Assembly: GCF_004135605.1 (NCBI RefSeq)
Contig: NZ_SDPT01000001.1
Coordinates: 186,001-250,000, forward strand
DNA: 64,000 nt
Direction: 5' to 3'
Source of the DNA: Sphingomonas desiccabilis
Lineage (GTDB): Bacteria; Pseudomonadota; Alphaproteobacteria; Sphingomonadales; Sphingomonadaceae
The notes beneath the pieces are model-generated. The model did no database searches, had not been told where the DNA came from, and saw only the letters and a list, made by a program, of their open reading frames with translations. Positions within the stretch are counted from its first letter, which is position 1. Every line of letters begins with the position of its first letter. Below, piece after piece: positions 39,838 to 48,555 of this stretch. The translations under genes were made by a program, and so were the position numbers.

Positions 39838-41310
39838 TCAGCCGGCCGGCTGGTCGCTGCTCCGGCGGCCGAAGGTGCGATAGCCGCGGGCGGAGCCGCG
39901 CCGCTCGCGCTTGGCCTCGTAGAGCGCCTTGTCGGCGCAATGGATGAAGCCGCGCGCGGATTCGGGGCAGTCCTCGAACCGGGCATAGCCGATGGTGGCG
40001 GAGATCGGCAGGACGCCGGCCGCGGTAGTCACGGGCTGGCGAAGCCGCTCCAGCAGCTGTTCGGCCGCGCCCGGCAGGTCCGCATAGAGGACCGGGTCGG
40101 TCACGATCAGCGCGAACTCGTCGCCGCCGAGCCGCGCGGCAAGGCTGTCGCCCAGCACCGGATCGCGCAGGCGCGCGCCGACCGCGCGCAGCATGTCGTC
40201 ACCGACGATGTGGCCATGGGTGTCGTTGATCCCCTTGAACTCGTCCAGGTCGATCAGCATGAGCGCAAAGGGCGCCGGGGTGCTGCGCGCGCGCTCGATC
40301 GCTTCGGACAGCGCGCGGTTGAACGCACTCCGATTCGCGATGTCGGTAAGAAAGTCGGTGTCGGCGGAGCGGCGGAGCTTTTCCTCCAGCAGCCAATGCT
40401 CGGTGATGTCCTGCATCACCCCGCTGACGCCGGTGGCGCGCCCCTCCTCGAACTCGACGTGCGCGATCGAGCGCACGCGCCGGTGGTTGCCCTTGGCGGT
40501 GACGAAATCCAGTTCCAGCGTGAACGGCTCGCCCGTTTGCGAGGTCTTCTCGACCAAGGCAGCCAGGTCCGGCCGGCTGATGCCGCTGAAGAAGCCGATC
40601 GCCTCGTCCACGGAGAGGGCGGTGGTCGGCGGCAGCTCGTAGATGCGGTACATGCCTTCCGACCACAGGGTCTCGTCGGTTTCGAGCGAGAACCACCAGG
40701 AGCCGATGCGGGCGAGGCGTTCCGCCTGCCGGAAGGTCAGGTCCTGCCGCCGCAGCTGCTGGCTCTGTTCCGCGGCGGTGCGGGCGATCGCGACGGCGCC
40801 TGCGGTGGCGACCTCTGCCTCGATGATCTTTCCGAGGATGTCGCCCAGCTGGCGCAGGACGGCGAGGGCGCCCGGTGGAAGGGAGCGCGGGGTCACGTCC
40901 ATGACGCACAGGGTGCCGACCGCCTCCGTCACCTGCCGCACGCGATCGGTGACGTGCAGCGGCACGCCGGCGTAGAAGCGGACCGGATCGGCCGCGGTCA
41001 CCACCGCAAGGCTGCGGAAGCGCGGGTCGGTGGCGGCGTCGTCCACCACCAGCGGGGCATCGCTGCCGACCGTCACGTCGCAGAACGCCTCGGCGCGGGG
41101 CAGCGGCTGTTTCGGCATGCCATAGCCTGCCTTTACCCAGAAGCGGTCGCCCTCGATCAGGTTCACCGCGGCGATGGGCGCGGCGATCAGTTCCCGGGCG
41201 ACCTTCGCGACCATCTCGAAGGCGGCGTCCGGCGATGCGGCAAGCAGCGTCTGGAGCTCCGCCGGCGACATCGCGATTTGCTGCGCAGCATTGTACAAAC
41301 GCTCCGGCAT
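39838..41310 (-). CDS. Diguanylate cyclase with GAF and PAS domains
   Basis: 490 residues. Residues 20-160 form a GAF domain (FEMVAKVARELIAAPIAAVNLIEG-like, ending VGTLCVMD), residues 190-310 a PAS domain (RIGSWWFSLETDETLWSEGMY, GVMQDITEH), and residues 320-480 a GGDEF domain with DTDFLTDIANR, LIDLDEFKGINDTHGH and the active-site RLGGDEFAL. The usual inhibitory RxxD site just before the active loop is replaced by LGDS, so product inhibition is probably absent. It makes c-di-GMP in response to an unknown cytosolic cue. Confidence 0.93.
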   Translation of the reverse strand: MPERLYNAAQQIAMSPAELQTLLAASPDAAFEMVAKVARELIAAPIAAVNLIEGDRFWVKAGYGMPKQPLPRAEAFCDVTVGSDAPLVVDDAATDPRFRSLAVVTAADPVRFYAGVPLHVTDRVRQVTEAVGTLCVMDVTPRSLPPGALAVLRQLGDILGKIIEAEVATAGAVAIARTAAEQSQQLRRQDLTFRQAERLARIGSWWFSLETDETLWSEGMYRIYELPPTTALSVDEAIGFFSGISRPDLAALVEKTSQTGEPFTLELDFVTAKGNHRRVRSIAHVEFEEGRATGVSGVMQDITEHWLLEEKLRRSADTDFLTDIANRSAFNRALSEAIERARSTPAPFALMLIDLDEFKGINDTHGHIVGDDMLRAVGARLRDPVLGDSLAARLGGDEFALIVTDPVLYADLPGAAEQLLERLRQPVTTAAGVLPISATIGYARFEDCPESARGFIHCADKALYEAKRERRGSARGYRTFGRRSSDQPAG

Positions 41311-41367
41311 TCGCCACGGCTAGCGCGGCGGAGTTGATTTTCCGTAACTTTTCTTGGGGGTTGGCAG

Positions 41368-42279
41368 GTGGAAGCGGAGCAAGAGACGGGGGCCGGGCCG
41401 CTGCCGCTGCGCTACGGCCGCCACCTGGCGCGCGACCGCCGCCGCTCCGCGCATACGGTGCGTGCCTATCAAGCCACGGCCGAGCGGCTGCTGGCGTTCC
41501 TGCGCGGCCATCTGGGCGGGCCGGTCGGCGAGGCGGAGCTGAAGGCGCTCTCCGCGACCGACCTGCGCGCGTTCCTGGCGCATCGCCGAAGCGAGGGGCT
41601 GGGCAACGCATCGGCGGCGCGCGAGCTGTCGGCGGTGCGCGGCTTTCTCGCCTATGTGGGCGGGGAGGGCGCGTCGCTGCCACGGGTGAAGGGCCCGCGC
41701 GTGAAGAAGGGCGTGCCGCGCCCGATCTCGCCCGACGAGGCGATCGCCCTGGCCGAGGACGTGTCGGAGGACGCGGCCGAGCCCTGGATCGCGGCGCGCG
41801 ACTGGGCGGTGCTGCTGCTGCTGTACGGCGCGGGCCTGCGCATCGGCGAGGCGCTGGGCCTGACCGGCGCGGTGCTGCCGCTGGGGGAGGCGATCGCGGT
41901 GACCGGCAAGCGTGCCAAGACGCGGATGGTGCCGCTGCTGCCGCCGGTGCGCGAGGCGATCGAGGCCTATGTGCGGCTCAATCCCTGGGGCACCGCGCGC
42001 GATGCCGAGCTGTTCCGCGGCGCCAAGGGTGGGCCGCTGGCGGCCGGCGTGGTGCGCCGATCGGTGCGGGCGGCGCGGGTGCGGCTGGGGCTGGGCGACC
42101 GCACCACTCCGCACGCGCTGCGGCACAGCTTCGCCACCCACCTGCTCGGCCGGGGGGCGGACCTGCGCGCGCTGCAGGAGCTGCTGGGGCACGCGAGTCT
42201 CAGTTCGACGCAGGTGTATACAGCGGTGGATGCCGCGCATCTGCTCGACGTCTATCGCAACGCCCACCCGCGGGCGTGA
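41368..42279 (+). CDS. xerC: Tyrosine recombinase XerC
   Basis: 303 residues, resolving chromosome dimers at dif together with XerD. All catalytic residues are visible: Arg158 (GAGLRIGE), Lys184 (GKRAKTR), His249 and Arg252 (PHALRHSFATHLL), His275 (LLGHASLSSTQ) and the nucleophile Tyr284 (QVYTAVD). The N-terminal SAM-like core-binding domain starts with RHLARDRRRSAHTVRAY. It starts at GTG 41368 after a GGGGG tract. Lone chromosomal genes of this size with no integrase-type extension are XerC or XerD; the sequence favours XerC. It is divergent from the diguanylate cyclase gene. Confidence 0.88.
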   Translation: MEAEQETGAGPLPLRYGRHLARDRRRSAHTVRAYQATAERLLAFLRGHLGGPVGEAELKALSATDLRAFLAHRRSEGLGNASAARELSAVRGFLAYVGGEGASLPRVKGPRVKKGVPRPISPDEAIALAEDVSEDAAEPWIAARDWAVLLLLYGAGLRIGEALGLTGAVLPLGEAIAVTGKRAKTRMVPLLPPVREAIEAYVRLNPWGTARDAELFRGAKGGPLAAGVVRRSVRAARVRLGLGDRTTPHALRHSFATHLLGRGADLRALQELLGHASLSSTQVYTAVDAAHLLDVYRNAHPRA

Positions 42280-42311
42280 TCGCGGGCGTTCGTGCTCCTC
42301 CGACATGAGGA

Positions 42312-42917
42312 CTAGCGCTCCGCGCGGGGCTTCCAGGTGACGACGCGATAGACGTAGCCGATCACGATGACGACCGAGAGGGCGATGGTCACCGGCCCGA
42401 CATATTGCTCCAGCTCGCGGAAGTTGGAGCCGAAGTAGAGCCCGGCCCAGGCGAGCACCGCGTTCCAGATGGCGCTGCCGGTGAAGGTCGCCAGGATGAA
42501 GCGCCAGTGCGGCATGCAGGCCATGCCGGCGGGCAGCGACACCATGGTGCGGAAGGTGGGCAGGAAGCGGAACACGAACACCACCCAGGCGCCGCGCGAA
42601 TGGAAGAAGCGCTGGAGCTTCTCCACATCCTCCCACTCCAGCGTCAGCCAGCGGCCCCAGCGGTCCACGAAGGGCTTGAGCCCGCGATAGCCGAAGTGCC
42701 GGCCGAGGGCGTACCAGAAGTAGTTGCCGCCCACCGAGCCCACCGTGCCCCAGAACACCAGCGGCACCATCGACATGGTGCCGCGCGCGACGGCCATGCC
42801 GCCCAGCCCCATGATCACTTCGGACGGAACCGGCGGGACGACGTTTTCGAGTGCCATCAGGAGCGCGATGCCGAGGTAGCCGCCCCAGGCGATCGCATCG
42901 AGGATGAATTCGGTCAT
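42312..42917 (-). CDS. DedA family membrane protein
   Basis: 201 residues with about five hydrophobic segments. The family signature is present: LMALENVVPPVPSEVIMGLGG near the N-terminus and FRFLPTFRTMVSLPAGMACMPHWRF in the second half, whose glycines and arginines are typical of DedA/VTT proteins. Members act in lipid-carrier or lipid translocation across the membrane and envelope homeostasis (UptA-type undecaprenyl-phosphate transport for some). Which one applies here cannot be told. It is convergent with xerC. Confidence 0.92.
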   Translation of the reverse strand: MTEFILDAIAWGGYLGIALLMALENVVPPVPSEVIMGLGGMAVARGTMSMVPLVFWGTVGSVGGNYFWYALGRHFGYRGLKPFVDRWGRWLTLEWEDVEKLQRFFHSRGAWVVFVFRFLPTFRTMVSLPAGMACMPHWRFILATFTGSAIWNAVLAWAGLYFGSNFRELEQYVGPVTIALSVVIVIGYVYRVVTWKPRAER

Positions 42918-42956
42918 GGCGCGGCTAACGCGCGGAACGCGGGACGGGGGCCAAGC

Positions 42957-43913
42957 TCAGCCGCGCTCCGCTACCCGCCGCTCGATCGCGTCCCAGATCA
43001 TCGCGCCCGTGTCGGTGCCGTTGAAGCGGTCGATCGCGACGATGCCGGTGGGGGAGGTGACGTTGATCTCGGTCAGCCACTTGCCGCCGATCACGTCGAT
43101 GCCGACGAACAGCAGCCCGCGCCGCTTGAGTTCCGGGCCGAGCTCCGCGCAGATCTCGCGCTCCCGCTCCGTCAGCTCGGTCTTCGCCGCCGATCCGCCG
43201 ACCGCGAGGTTGGAGCGGATCTCGCCCTCGCCGGGCATGCGGTTGATCGCGCCCGCCACCTCGCCGTCGACCAGCACGATACGCTTGTCGCCTTGCACGA
43301 TTTCCGGAAGGAACGCCTGCACCATGTGCGGCTCGCGATAGGCGGTGTTGAACACCTCGATCAGCGACGACAGGTTCTGCCCGTCGGCGTCGATCTTGAA
43401 GATCGCCTTGCCGCCGTTGCCGTGCAGCGGCTTCATCACGACCGAGCCGTGCTCGGCCAGGAACAGGCGCGCTTCCTCGACCGAGCGCGTGATCAGCGTC
43501 GGCGGCATGAAGTGGGCGAAGTCGAGCACCCACAGCTTTTCGGGCGCGTTGCGGACCTGAGCGGGGTCGTTCACCACCAGCGTGCGATCCGCGATGCGTT
43601 CGAGCAGGTGGGTCGCGGTGATGTAGCCGAGGTCGAAGGGCGGGTCCTGGCGCATCAGCACCACATCGGCCTCGTCGCCCAGGTCGAGCTTCACCGGATC
43701 GCCGAACGCGAAGTGATTGCCCTCGACCCGCTGCACCGTCACCGGGTGCGCGCGCGTCCAGACGCGGCCGGCCTGGTAGTTCAGGTCCTCGGCCGCATAG
43801 TGGAACAGCCGGTGCCCGCGCGCCTGTGCCGCCAGCATCAGCGCGAAGCTGGAGTCGCCTGCGATGTTGATCGAATCGAGCGGATCCATCTGGACGGCGA
43901 CGGTCAGCGGCAT
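42957..43913 (-). CDS. gshB: Glutathione synthetase
   Basis: ATP-grasp ligase joining gamma-glutamylcysteine and glycine; 318 residues, standard for bacterial GshB. Hallmarks are VQMDPLDSINIAGDSSFAL at the N-terminus, MRQDPPFD, KPLHGNGGKAIFKI (ATP loop), RIVLVDGEVAGAINRMP and the metal/substrate region VGIDVIGGKWLTEINVTSPTG. DedA follows on the same strand 39 bp away. Confidence 0.97.
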   Translation of the reverse strand: MPLTVAVQMDPLDSINIAGDSSFALMLAAQARGHRLFHYAAEDLNYQAGRVWTRAHPVTVQRVEGNHFAFGDPVKLDLGDEADVVLMRQDPPFDLGYITATHLLERIADRTLVVNDPAQVRNAPEKLWVLDFAHFMPPTLITRSVEEARLFLAEHGSVVMKPLHGNGGKAIFKIDADGQNLSSLIEVFNTAYREPHMVQAFLPEIVQGDKRIVLVDGEVAGAINRMPGEGEIRSNLAVGGSAAKTELTEREREICAELGPELKRRGLLFVGIDVIGGKWLTEINVTSPTGIVAIDRFNGTDTGAMIWDAIERRVAERG

Positions 43914-44018
43914 GCGGGAACTCCTTGTTGCCCGCGGGAGGTAGGGGCAGGGGCGGGGATTGTCACGCGTGGGGGTACGGATCCCTTCCGAAGGGGTTCG
44001 CGCTCCGCCCCCTAAACC

Positions 44019-44125
44019 CGTTCGTCTCGAGGAGGGATCGAGCCTGTCGAGAGCCCGTATCGAGAGAGCCGCGAGCGTCGCCCTCTCGATACGCCTCTCG
44101 ACAGGCTCGACGGCTACTCAAGGCA
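44019..44125. repeat. Dispersed inverted repeat, family F
   Basis: CGTTCGTCTCGAGGAGGGAT then CGAGCCTGTCGAGAGCCCGT and ATCGAGAG are mirrored by CTCTCGATACGCCTCTCGAC and AGGCTCGACGG. Only one copy of this family is in the window. It accounts for most of the 283-bp gap between gshB and yraN; the remainder shows no gene. Confidence 0.85.
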
Positions 44126-44196
44126 AACGGAGTGGTACGGACGGGTGGGCGCGGAAGGGAGAGGGCAGAGGCGGAAGACGTGGCCTCAGCCCCGGC

Positions 44197-44550
44197 TCAC
44201 CCGATCCACGCATTCTCGATATGCCGCACCGGCACCCCGCGGGCGACCAGCACCACGTCGATGCGGACGTCGTCGCCCGGCTGGGCGTAGCGCGGCATCA
44301 GCATCTCCGCTGCCGCCGCCACCCGCCGCAGCCGCCGCTCGTCGATCGCGAGGTCCAGCGCCGCGGCGTCCCCGCGCGCCTTCACCTCGACGAACGCCAC
44401 GATCGACCCGCGCCGCGCCACCAGGTCGACCTCGCCCGCGCGCGTGCGCACCCGCCGGTCGAGGATGCGCCAGCCCTTCAGCCGCAAATACCACGCCGCC
44501 CAGCGCTCGCCCGCGCGGCCCTGCACCTCGGCCGCGCGGCGGTCCCTCAT
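44197..44550 (-). CDS. yraN: YraN family protein (UPF0102, endonuclease-like fold)
   Basis: 117 residues. The family features are GRAGERWAAWYLRLKGWRIL, RTRAGEVDLVARRGSIVAFV (Glu-Asp of a restriction-endonuclease-like fold), EVKARGD, and DVVLV near the end. Function is not settled; YraN lies next to rsmI in many proteobacteria, as here. The start ATG overlaps the rsmI stop by 4 bp (ATGA). Confidence 0.93.
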   Translation of the reverse strand: MRDRRAAEVQGRAGERWAAWYLRLKGWRILDRRVRTRAGEVDLVARRGSIVAFVEVKARGDAAALDLAIDERRLRRVAAAAEMLMPRYAQPGDDVRIDVVLVARGVPVRHIENAWIG

Positions 44551-45383
44551 TGCCCCTTCAGCTCCATCGCCCGTGCGTAGAGTTCGCGGCGGTCGAGCCC
44601 GAGCTTCTTGGCGACTTCGCCCGCGGCCTTCGAGGCGGGCAGGCGGGTGAGGGCCTCGGCGAGCGCCGCGTCCGCCGTGTCGGCGTCGGCGGGCGGGGCC
44701 TCGCCCGGCGGGGCGACGACGATGACGATCTCTCCCTTGGGCGGCGCCTCGGCATAGCGGTCGGCGAGCTGGGAGAGCGTGCCCGTCACGCATTCCTCGA
44801 ACTTCTTGGTGATCTCGCGCGCGACCGCGGCTTCGCGGTCGCCGAGCCCCTCGGCAAGGGCCGCCAGGGTTGCGGCGAGGCGCGGGCCGCTTTCGTAGAG
44901 CACCAGCGTCGCGCGCACCGCCGCGATCTCGGCGATCGCCTCGGCGCGGGCATGCTGCTTGGGCGGCAGGAAGCCCAGGTAGAAGAAGCGGTCGGTCGGA
45001 AGCCCTGCGAGCGTCAGCGCCGAGATGGCGGCGCACGGCCCCGGCACCGTCACCACCAGATGCCCCGCCGCCCGGGCGTCGCGCACCAGCTTGTAGCCGG
45101 GGTCGGAGATCAGCGGCGTGCCCGCGTCGGACACGAGTGCCACCGCCTCGTGCCCCATGCGCGCGACCAGGCCGGGCCGGACCCCTTCGGCATTGTGGTC
45201 GTGATAGGGGATCATCGGCCGCCGGGTGCCGATGTGGCGGAGCAGGCCCGCGGTGACGCGGCTGTCCTCCACCGCGATCACGTCGGCGGACGACAGGACC
45301 GCCGCCGCGCGGGGGGAAAGGTCGCCGAGATTGCCGATCGGGGTCGCGACGATGTAGAGGCCGGGGGATAGTGGTGCGTTCAT
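44547..45383 (-). CDS. rsmI: 16S rRNA (cytidine-1402 2'-O)-methyltransferase RsmI
   Basis: 278 residues. Tetrapyrrole-methylase fold with VATPIGNLGDLSPRA, IAVEDSRVTAGLLRH, PYHDHNAEG, ALVSDAGTPLISDPGYKLV and VPGPCAAISALTLAGLPTDRF FYLGF-type segments. It methylates the ribose of C1402 in the decoding centre. It is divergent from the LpoA-like lipoprotein gene, with 12 bp between the two start codons, the arrangement usual in alpha- and gammaproteobacteria. Confidence 0.96.
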   Translation of the reverse strand: MNAPLSPGLYIVATPIGNLGDLSPRAAAVLSSADVIAVEDSRVTAGLLRHIGTRRPMIPYHDHNAEGVRPGLVARMGHEAVALVSDAGTPLISDPGYKLVRDARAAGHLVVTVPGPCAAISALTLAGLPTDRFFYLGFLPPKQHARAEAIAEIAAVRATLVLYESGPRLAATLAALAEGLGDREAAVAREITKKFEECVTGTLSQLADRYAEAPPKGEIVIVVAPPGEAPPADADTADAALAEALTRLPASKAAGEVAKKLGLDRRELYARAMELKGQ

Positions 45384-45395
45384 CAGGGGAATGTC

Positions 45396-46595
45396 ATGGC
45401 AGAGGCGGCAACCGTACCGCAATGGACGCGTCGGCTGATCCGCACCGCGGCAGTCGCGGGAGCATTGTTCCTGGCAGGATGCCAGACGCTGGTGCCGCGG
45501 GGCGTGCCGGACCGCGCGCCGCCGCCGCCCAAGGAGCAGCCGACGCAGGGCACCGGTCCCGAAACGGTCCAGCCGGGCATCCCGGAGGACAAGCAGCGCC
45601 ACCGTGTCGCGCTGCTGGTGCCGCTCACCGGCCCCAATGCCGGCGTCGGCCAGAGCCTCGCCAACGCGACCCAGCTCGCGCTGCTCGATTCGCGCAGCGA
45701 GCAGGTGCGCATCACTACCTATGACACCGCGACCGGCGCGGCGGCGGCGGCGCAGCGCGCGCTGGCGGACGGCAATCGCCTGATCCTGGGGCCGCTCCTG
45801 TCCGAGGACGTGCGTGCGGTGGCGCCGATCGCCAAGCGCGCGGGCGTGCCGGTGCTGAGCTATTCCAACGACGCAAGCGTCGCCGGCAACGGCGCCTATG
45901 TGATGGGCTATTCGCCCGCGCAGTCGATCAGCCGCGTCGTCGACTATGCTAAGCAGACCGGCATCACCAGCTTTGCCGGGCTGGTGCCGACCGGGGTCTA
46001 CGGCCAGCGCGCCTCCACCGCGTTCCTGCGCGCCGTCGAAAGCGCGGGCGGGCAGGTCGTGTCGCTCCAGACCTACAACCGCGGCAACGGGGGCATCGCC
46101 GCCGCCGTCACGCGCCTGCCGAAGAACTCGCCCTATCAGGCGGTGCTGATCGCCGATGCCGCCGGCACGGCCGCCACTGCGGTGCCGCTGCTGCGGCGCG
46201 ATGCCGCGACGGTGCGGGTGCTGGGTACGGAGCTGTGGAACACCGATTCCGCGGTGGGCAGCAACGCGGCGCTCAACGGCGCCTGGTTCGCGAGCGTCTC
46301 CGACGGGCTCTATCGCCAGTACGCCACCAAGTACCGGGCGCGCTTCGGCAACGCGCCGTACCGCCTGTCGAGCCTCGGCTACGACTCGGTGCTGCTCACC
46401 ATCCGCATCGCGCGGGAGTGGAAGGTGGGCGACCGCTTCCCGGAAGCCAAGCTGACCGACAGCGGCGGCTTTGCGGGCCTCGACGGCGCCTTCCGCTTCG
46501 GCCGCGACGGCATCGCCGAGCGCGCGTTGGAGGTGCAGGAAGTGCGGGGCGGCACAACCGCCACGGTCTCTCCGGCGCCGCGTTCGTTCGAGTAG
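45396..46595 (+). CDS. LpoA-like penicillin-binding-protein activator lipoprotein
   Basis: 399 residues. Lipoprotein signal with TAAVAGALFLAGC (lipidated Cys29), a proline-rich linker (RAPPPPKEQPTQGTGPETVQP), then a periplasmic-binding-protein-like domain: HRVALLVPLTGPNAGVGQSL, GNRLILGPLLSEDVRAVAPI, VPVLSYSND and SSLGYDSVLL. It corresponds to the C-terminal half of E. coli LpoA, which activates PBP1A from the outer membrane; the N-terminal repeat domain of LpoA is absent. CAGGGG precedes the ATG at 45396. The divergent rsmI neighbour supports the call. Confidence 0.85.
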   Translation: MAEAATVPQWTRRLIRTAAVAGALFLAGCQTLVPRGVPDRAPPPPKEQPTQGTGPETVQPGIPEDKQRHRVALLVPLTGPNAGVGQSLANATQLALLDSRSEQVRITTYDTATGAAAAAQRALADGNRLILGPLLSEDVRAVAPIAKRAGVPVLSYSNDASVAGNGAYVMGYSPAQSISRVVDYAKQTGITSFAGLVPTGVYGQRASTAFLRAVESAGGQVVSLQTYNRGNGGIAAAVTRLPKNSPYQAVLIADAAGTAATAVPLLRRDAATVRVLGTELWNTDSAVGSNAALNGAWFASVSDGLYRQYATKYRARFGNAPYRLSSLGYDSVLLTIRIAREWKVGDRFPEAKLTDSGGFAGLDGAFRFGRDGIAERALEVQEVRGGTTATVSPAPRSFE

Positions 46596-46610
46596 GGCGA
46601 CACCTTTCTT

Positions 46611-46711
46611 GTACCCCGGCGAAGGTCGGGGCCCAATTGCGGGGCAGGTGGAACGGGTCCCGAACCTCGCGACCACCTTCCCACCTGGGCCCCGGCCTTC
46701 GCCGGGGTACG
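46611..46711. repeat. Dispersed inverted repeat, family D
   Basis: GTACCCCGGCGAAGGTCGGG with GCCCAATTGCGG, mirrored by TGGGCCCCGGCCTTCGCCGG and GGTACG. A second copy lies at 52843-52942. It fills the gap between the convergent lipoprotein and hemW genes. Confidence 0.88.
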
Positions 46712-46723
46712 GGGTGGCGGTAG

Positions 46724-47887
46724 CTAGCCCCGCGCCACTTCCCGCAGCACCGCGTCGAGCAGCGGCATGCCTGCGGGGGTGAGCGCCAGCCGGTCGCCGT
46801 CGTGCGACACCAGGCCCTGGGTTGCGAGGCGTTCGACCGCCTTCAGGTCGACCACGTGGTCGATGGTCGTTCCGCCCAGCGCCGCGACCCGCGCCAGGTC
46901 GATCCCCTCGCGCATGCGCAGCCCCATCACCAGCGCCTCCGTCACGCGTTCGGCCGGGGCGAGCGCGACCTCGCTCTCCGCGCCGTGGCCGTTGCGCGCG
47001 ACCGCGGCCAGCCAGTTCTCCGGCTTCTTGCGGCGGAAGGTCGCGATGCCCTCGCGCCGCCCGTGCGCGCCGGGGCCGACGCCCGCATAGTCTCGGTAGC
47101 GCCAATAGGTGAGGTTGTGGCGGCTCTCCGCCCCCGGCCGCGCGTGGTTCGACACCTCGTAGAGCGGCAGCCCGGCGGTGGCGGTGCGCGCCTGGGTGGT
47201 CTCCCACAGATCGGCGGCGAGGTCCTCGTCCGGCAGCGTCAGCTGTCCCTTGGCGGCCAGCGTCGCGAAGCGCGTGCCCGGCTCGATCGTCAGCTGGTAG
47301 AGCGACAGATGCTCGGTCCCGAAGCCGAGCGCGCGGTCCAGCTCCGCCTCCCATGCGTCCAGGCCCTGGCCCGGCCGCGCGTAGATGAGGTCGAAGCTCA
47401 CCCGCCCGAAATGGCGCTGCGCGGTTGCCAGCGCGGCGAGGCCCTCGTCCACGCCGTGCGCGCGGCCGAGGAAGGCGAGCGCCTGGTCGTCCAGCGCCTG
47501 GAGCCCCAGCGACACGCGGTTGACGCCGGCGGCGGCGAGGTCCGCAAAGCGTGCCGCCTCCACCGAGGACGGGTTCGCCTCCAGCGTGATCTCGATGCCG
47601 GGCTCGGCCGGCCAGGCGGCGGTCGCCGCGTCGATGATCGCGGCGACGGTCGCCGGCGGCATCAGCGACGGGGTGCCGCCGCCGAAGAAGATCGAGGCGA
47701 GCCGCCGCCCGGGCAGGCGCTCCGCCTCATAGGCGAGGTCGGCGAGCAGCGCGTCGCGCCACGCCTGCTGGTCCACCGCCTCGCGCACATGGCTGTTGAA
47801 GTCGCAATAGGGACATTTGGAGACGCAGAACGGCCAATGGACGTAGAGCGCCAGCGGGGCGCCCAAGGAGGTTTGTTCCGGGGACAT
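46724..47887 (-). CDS. hemW: Radical SAM heme chaperone HemW
   Basis: 387 residues. The [4Fe-4S] cluster motif is Cys21-x3-Cys25-x2-Cys28 in WPFCVSKCPYCDFNSH; SIFFGGGTPSLM, EITLEANPSSVEAARF, VNRVSLGLQALDDQALAFLGR and LIYARPGQ complete the SAM barrel. These proteins were once annotated as oxygen-independent coproporphyrinogen oxidase but are shorter and act in heme delivery. The start is GGACAT-side ATG 47887, which lies 11 bp from the divergent CAP-domain lipoprotein gene. Confidence 0.94.
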   Translation of the reverse strand: MSPEQTSLGAPLALYVHWPFCVSKCPYCDFNSHVREAVDQQAWRDALLADLAYEAERLPGRRLASIFFGGGTPSLMPPATVAAIIDAATAAWPAEPGIEITLEANPSSVEAARFADLAAAGVNRVSLGLQALDDQALAFLGRAHGVDEGLAALATAQRHFGRVSFDLIYARPGQGLDAWEAELDRALGFGTEHLSLYQLTIEPGTRFATLAAKGQLTLPDEDLAADLWETTQARTATAGLPLYEVSNHARPGAESRHNLTYWRYRDYAGVGPGAHGRREGIATFRRKKPENWLAAVARNGHGAESEVALAPAERVTEALVMGLRMREGIDLARVAALGGTTIDHVVDLKAVERLATQGLVSHDGDRLALTPAGMPLLDAVLREVARG

Positions 47888-47898
47888 CGCCGCCCCAT

Positions 47899-48471
47899 AT
47901 GGTGCGCATGCGAGCGAGGCAAAACATCCTGTGGGCGATGCTGGCGTTGCTGGCCGCCTGCTCGTCCCCGGAAGGGGCAGACCGCGTGGTCGAGGCGCGC
48001 ACGTTCAAGGGCACCGCGCCGCGCGGGGCGACGCTGCTGCGCCAGGCGATGCAGCAGGGGCATGATGCCGCGCGCGCCGAGGTCGGCCTGCCGCCGCTCG
48101 TCTGGTCGGACCAGCTTGCCGGAGGTGCCCGCGCCTATGCGCAGACGCTCGCGCGGACCGGACGCTTCGAACATTCGCCGGAGTCGCAGGCGGCGAACCG
48201 CATCGGCGAGAATCTGTGGACCGGCACGCGCGGCGCCTATCGCTATGAAGAGATGATCGGTCACTGGCGCGGCGAGAAGCGCGACTATCTCCACCAGCCG
48301 GTGCCGAACTTCTCGCGCACCGGCCGCTGGCAGGACGTGGCGCACTACGGCCAGTTGGTGTCGCGCCGGACGCTGCGCTTCGGCTGCGCGCTCGCGAGCA
48401 GCAAGCGCGACGACTATCTGGTGTGCCGCTACGATCCGCCGGGCAATCTGGTCGGCGTACGCGTCTATTAG
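47899..48471 (+). CDS. CAP-domain (SCP/PR-1-like) lipoprotein
   Basis: 190 residues. ILWAMLALLAAC is a lipoprotein signal with Cys21. The CAP domain has LLRQAMQQGHDAARAEVGLPPLVWSD, FEHSPESQAANRIGENLWTGT, WRGEKRDY and GHWRG/HYGQLV with the two histidines that line the CAP cleft. Functions of bacterial CAP proteins are poorly known and include binding of sterols, lipids or glycans. ATG 47899 or 47908 could be the start; the divergent hemW leaves very little promoter space. After the stop a TTG-started extension of the next gene lies 67 bp away. Confidence 0.83.
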   Translation: MVRMRARQNILWAMLALLAACSSPEGADRVVEARTFKGTAPRGATLLRQAMQQGHDAARAEVGLPPLVWSDQLAGGARAYAQTLARTGRFEHSPESQAANRIGENLWTGTRGAYRYEEMIGHWRGEKRDYLHQPVPNFSRTGRWQDVAHYGQLVSRRTLRFGCALASSKRDDYLVCRYDPPGNLVGVRVY

Positions 48472-48555
48472 CCCTCGCCCGGGGGAAGCGGCGCTACAAC
48501 ATAGGTAAAGACTGAAGTCATTGCCGCTGGCGCTCGCTTGGTTCAAACGGCGGGC

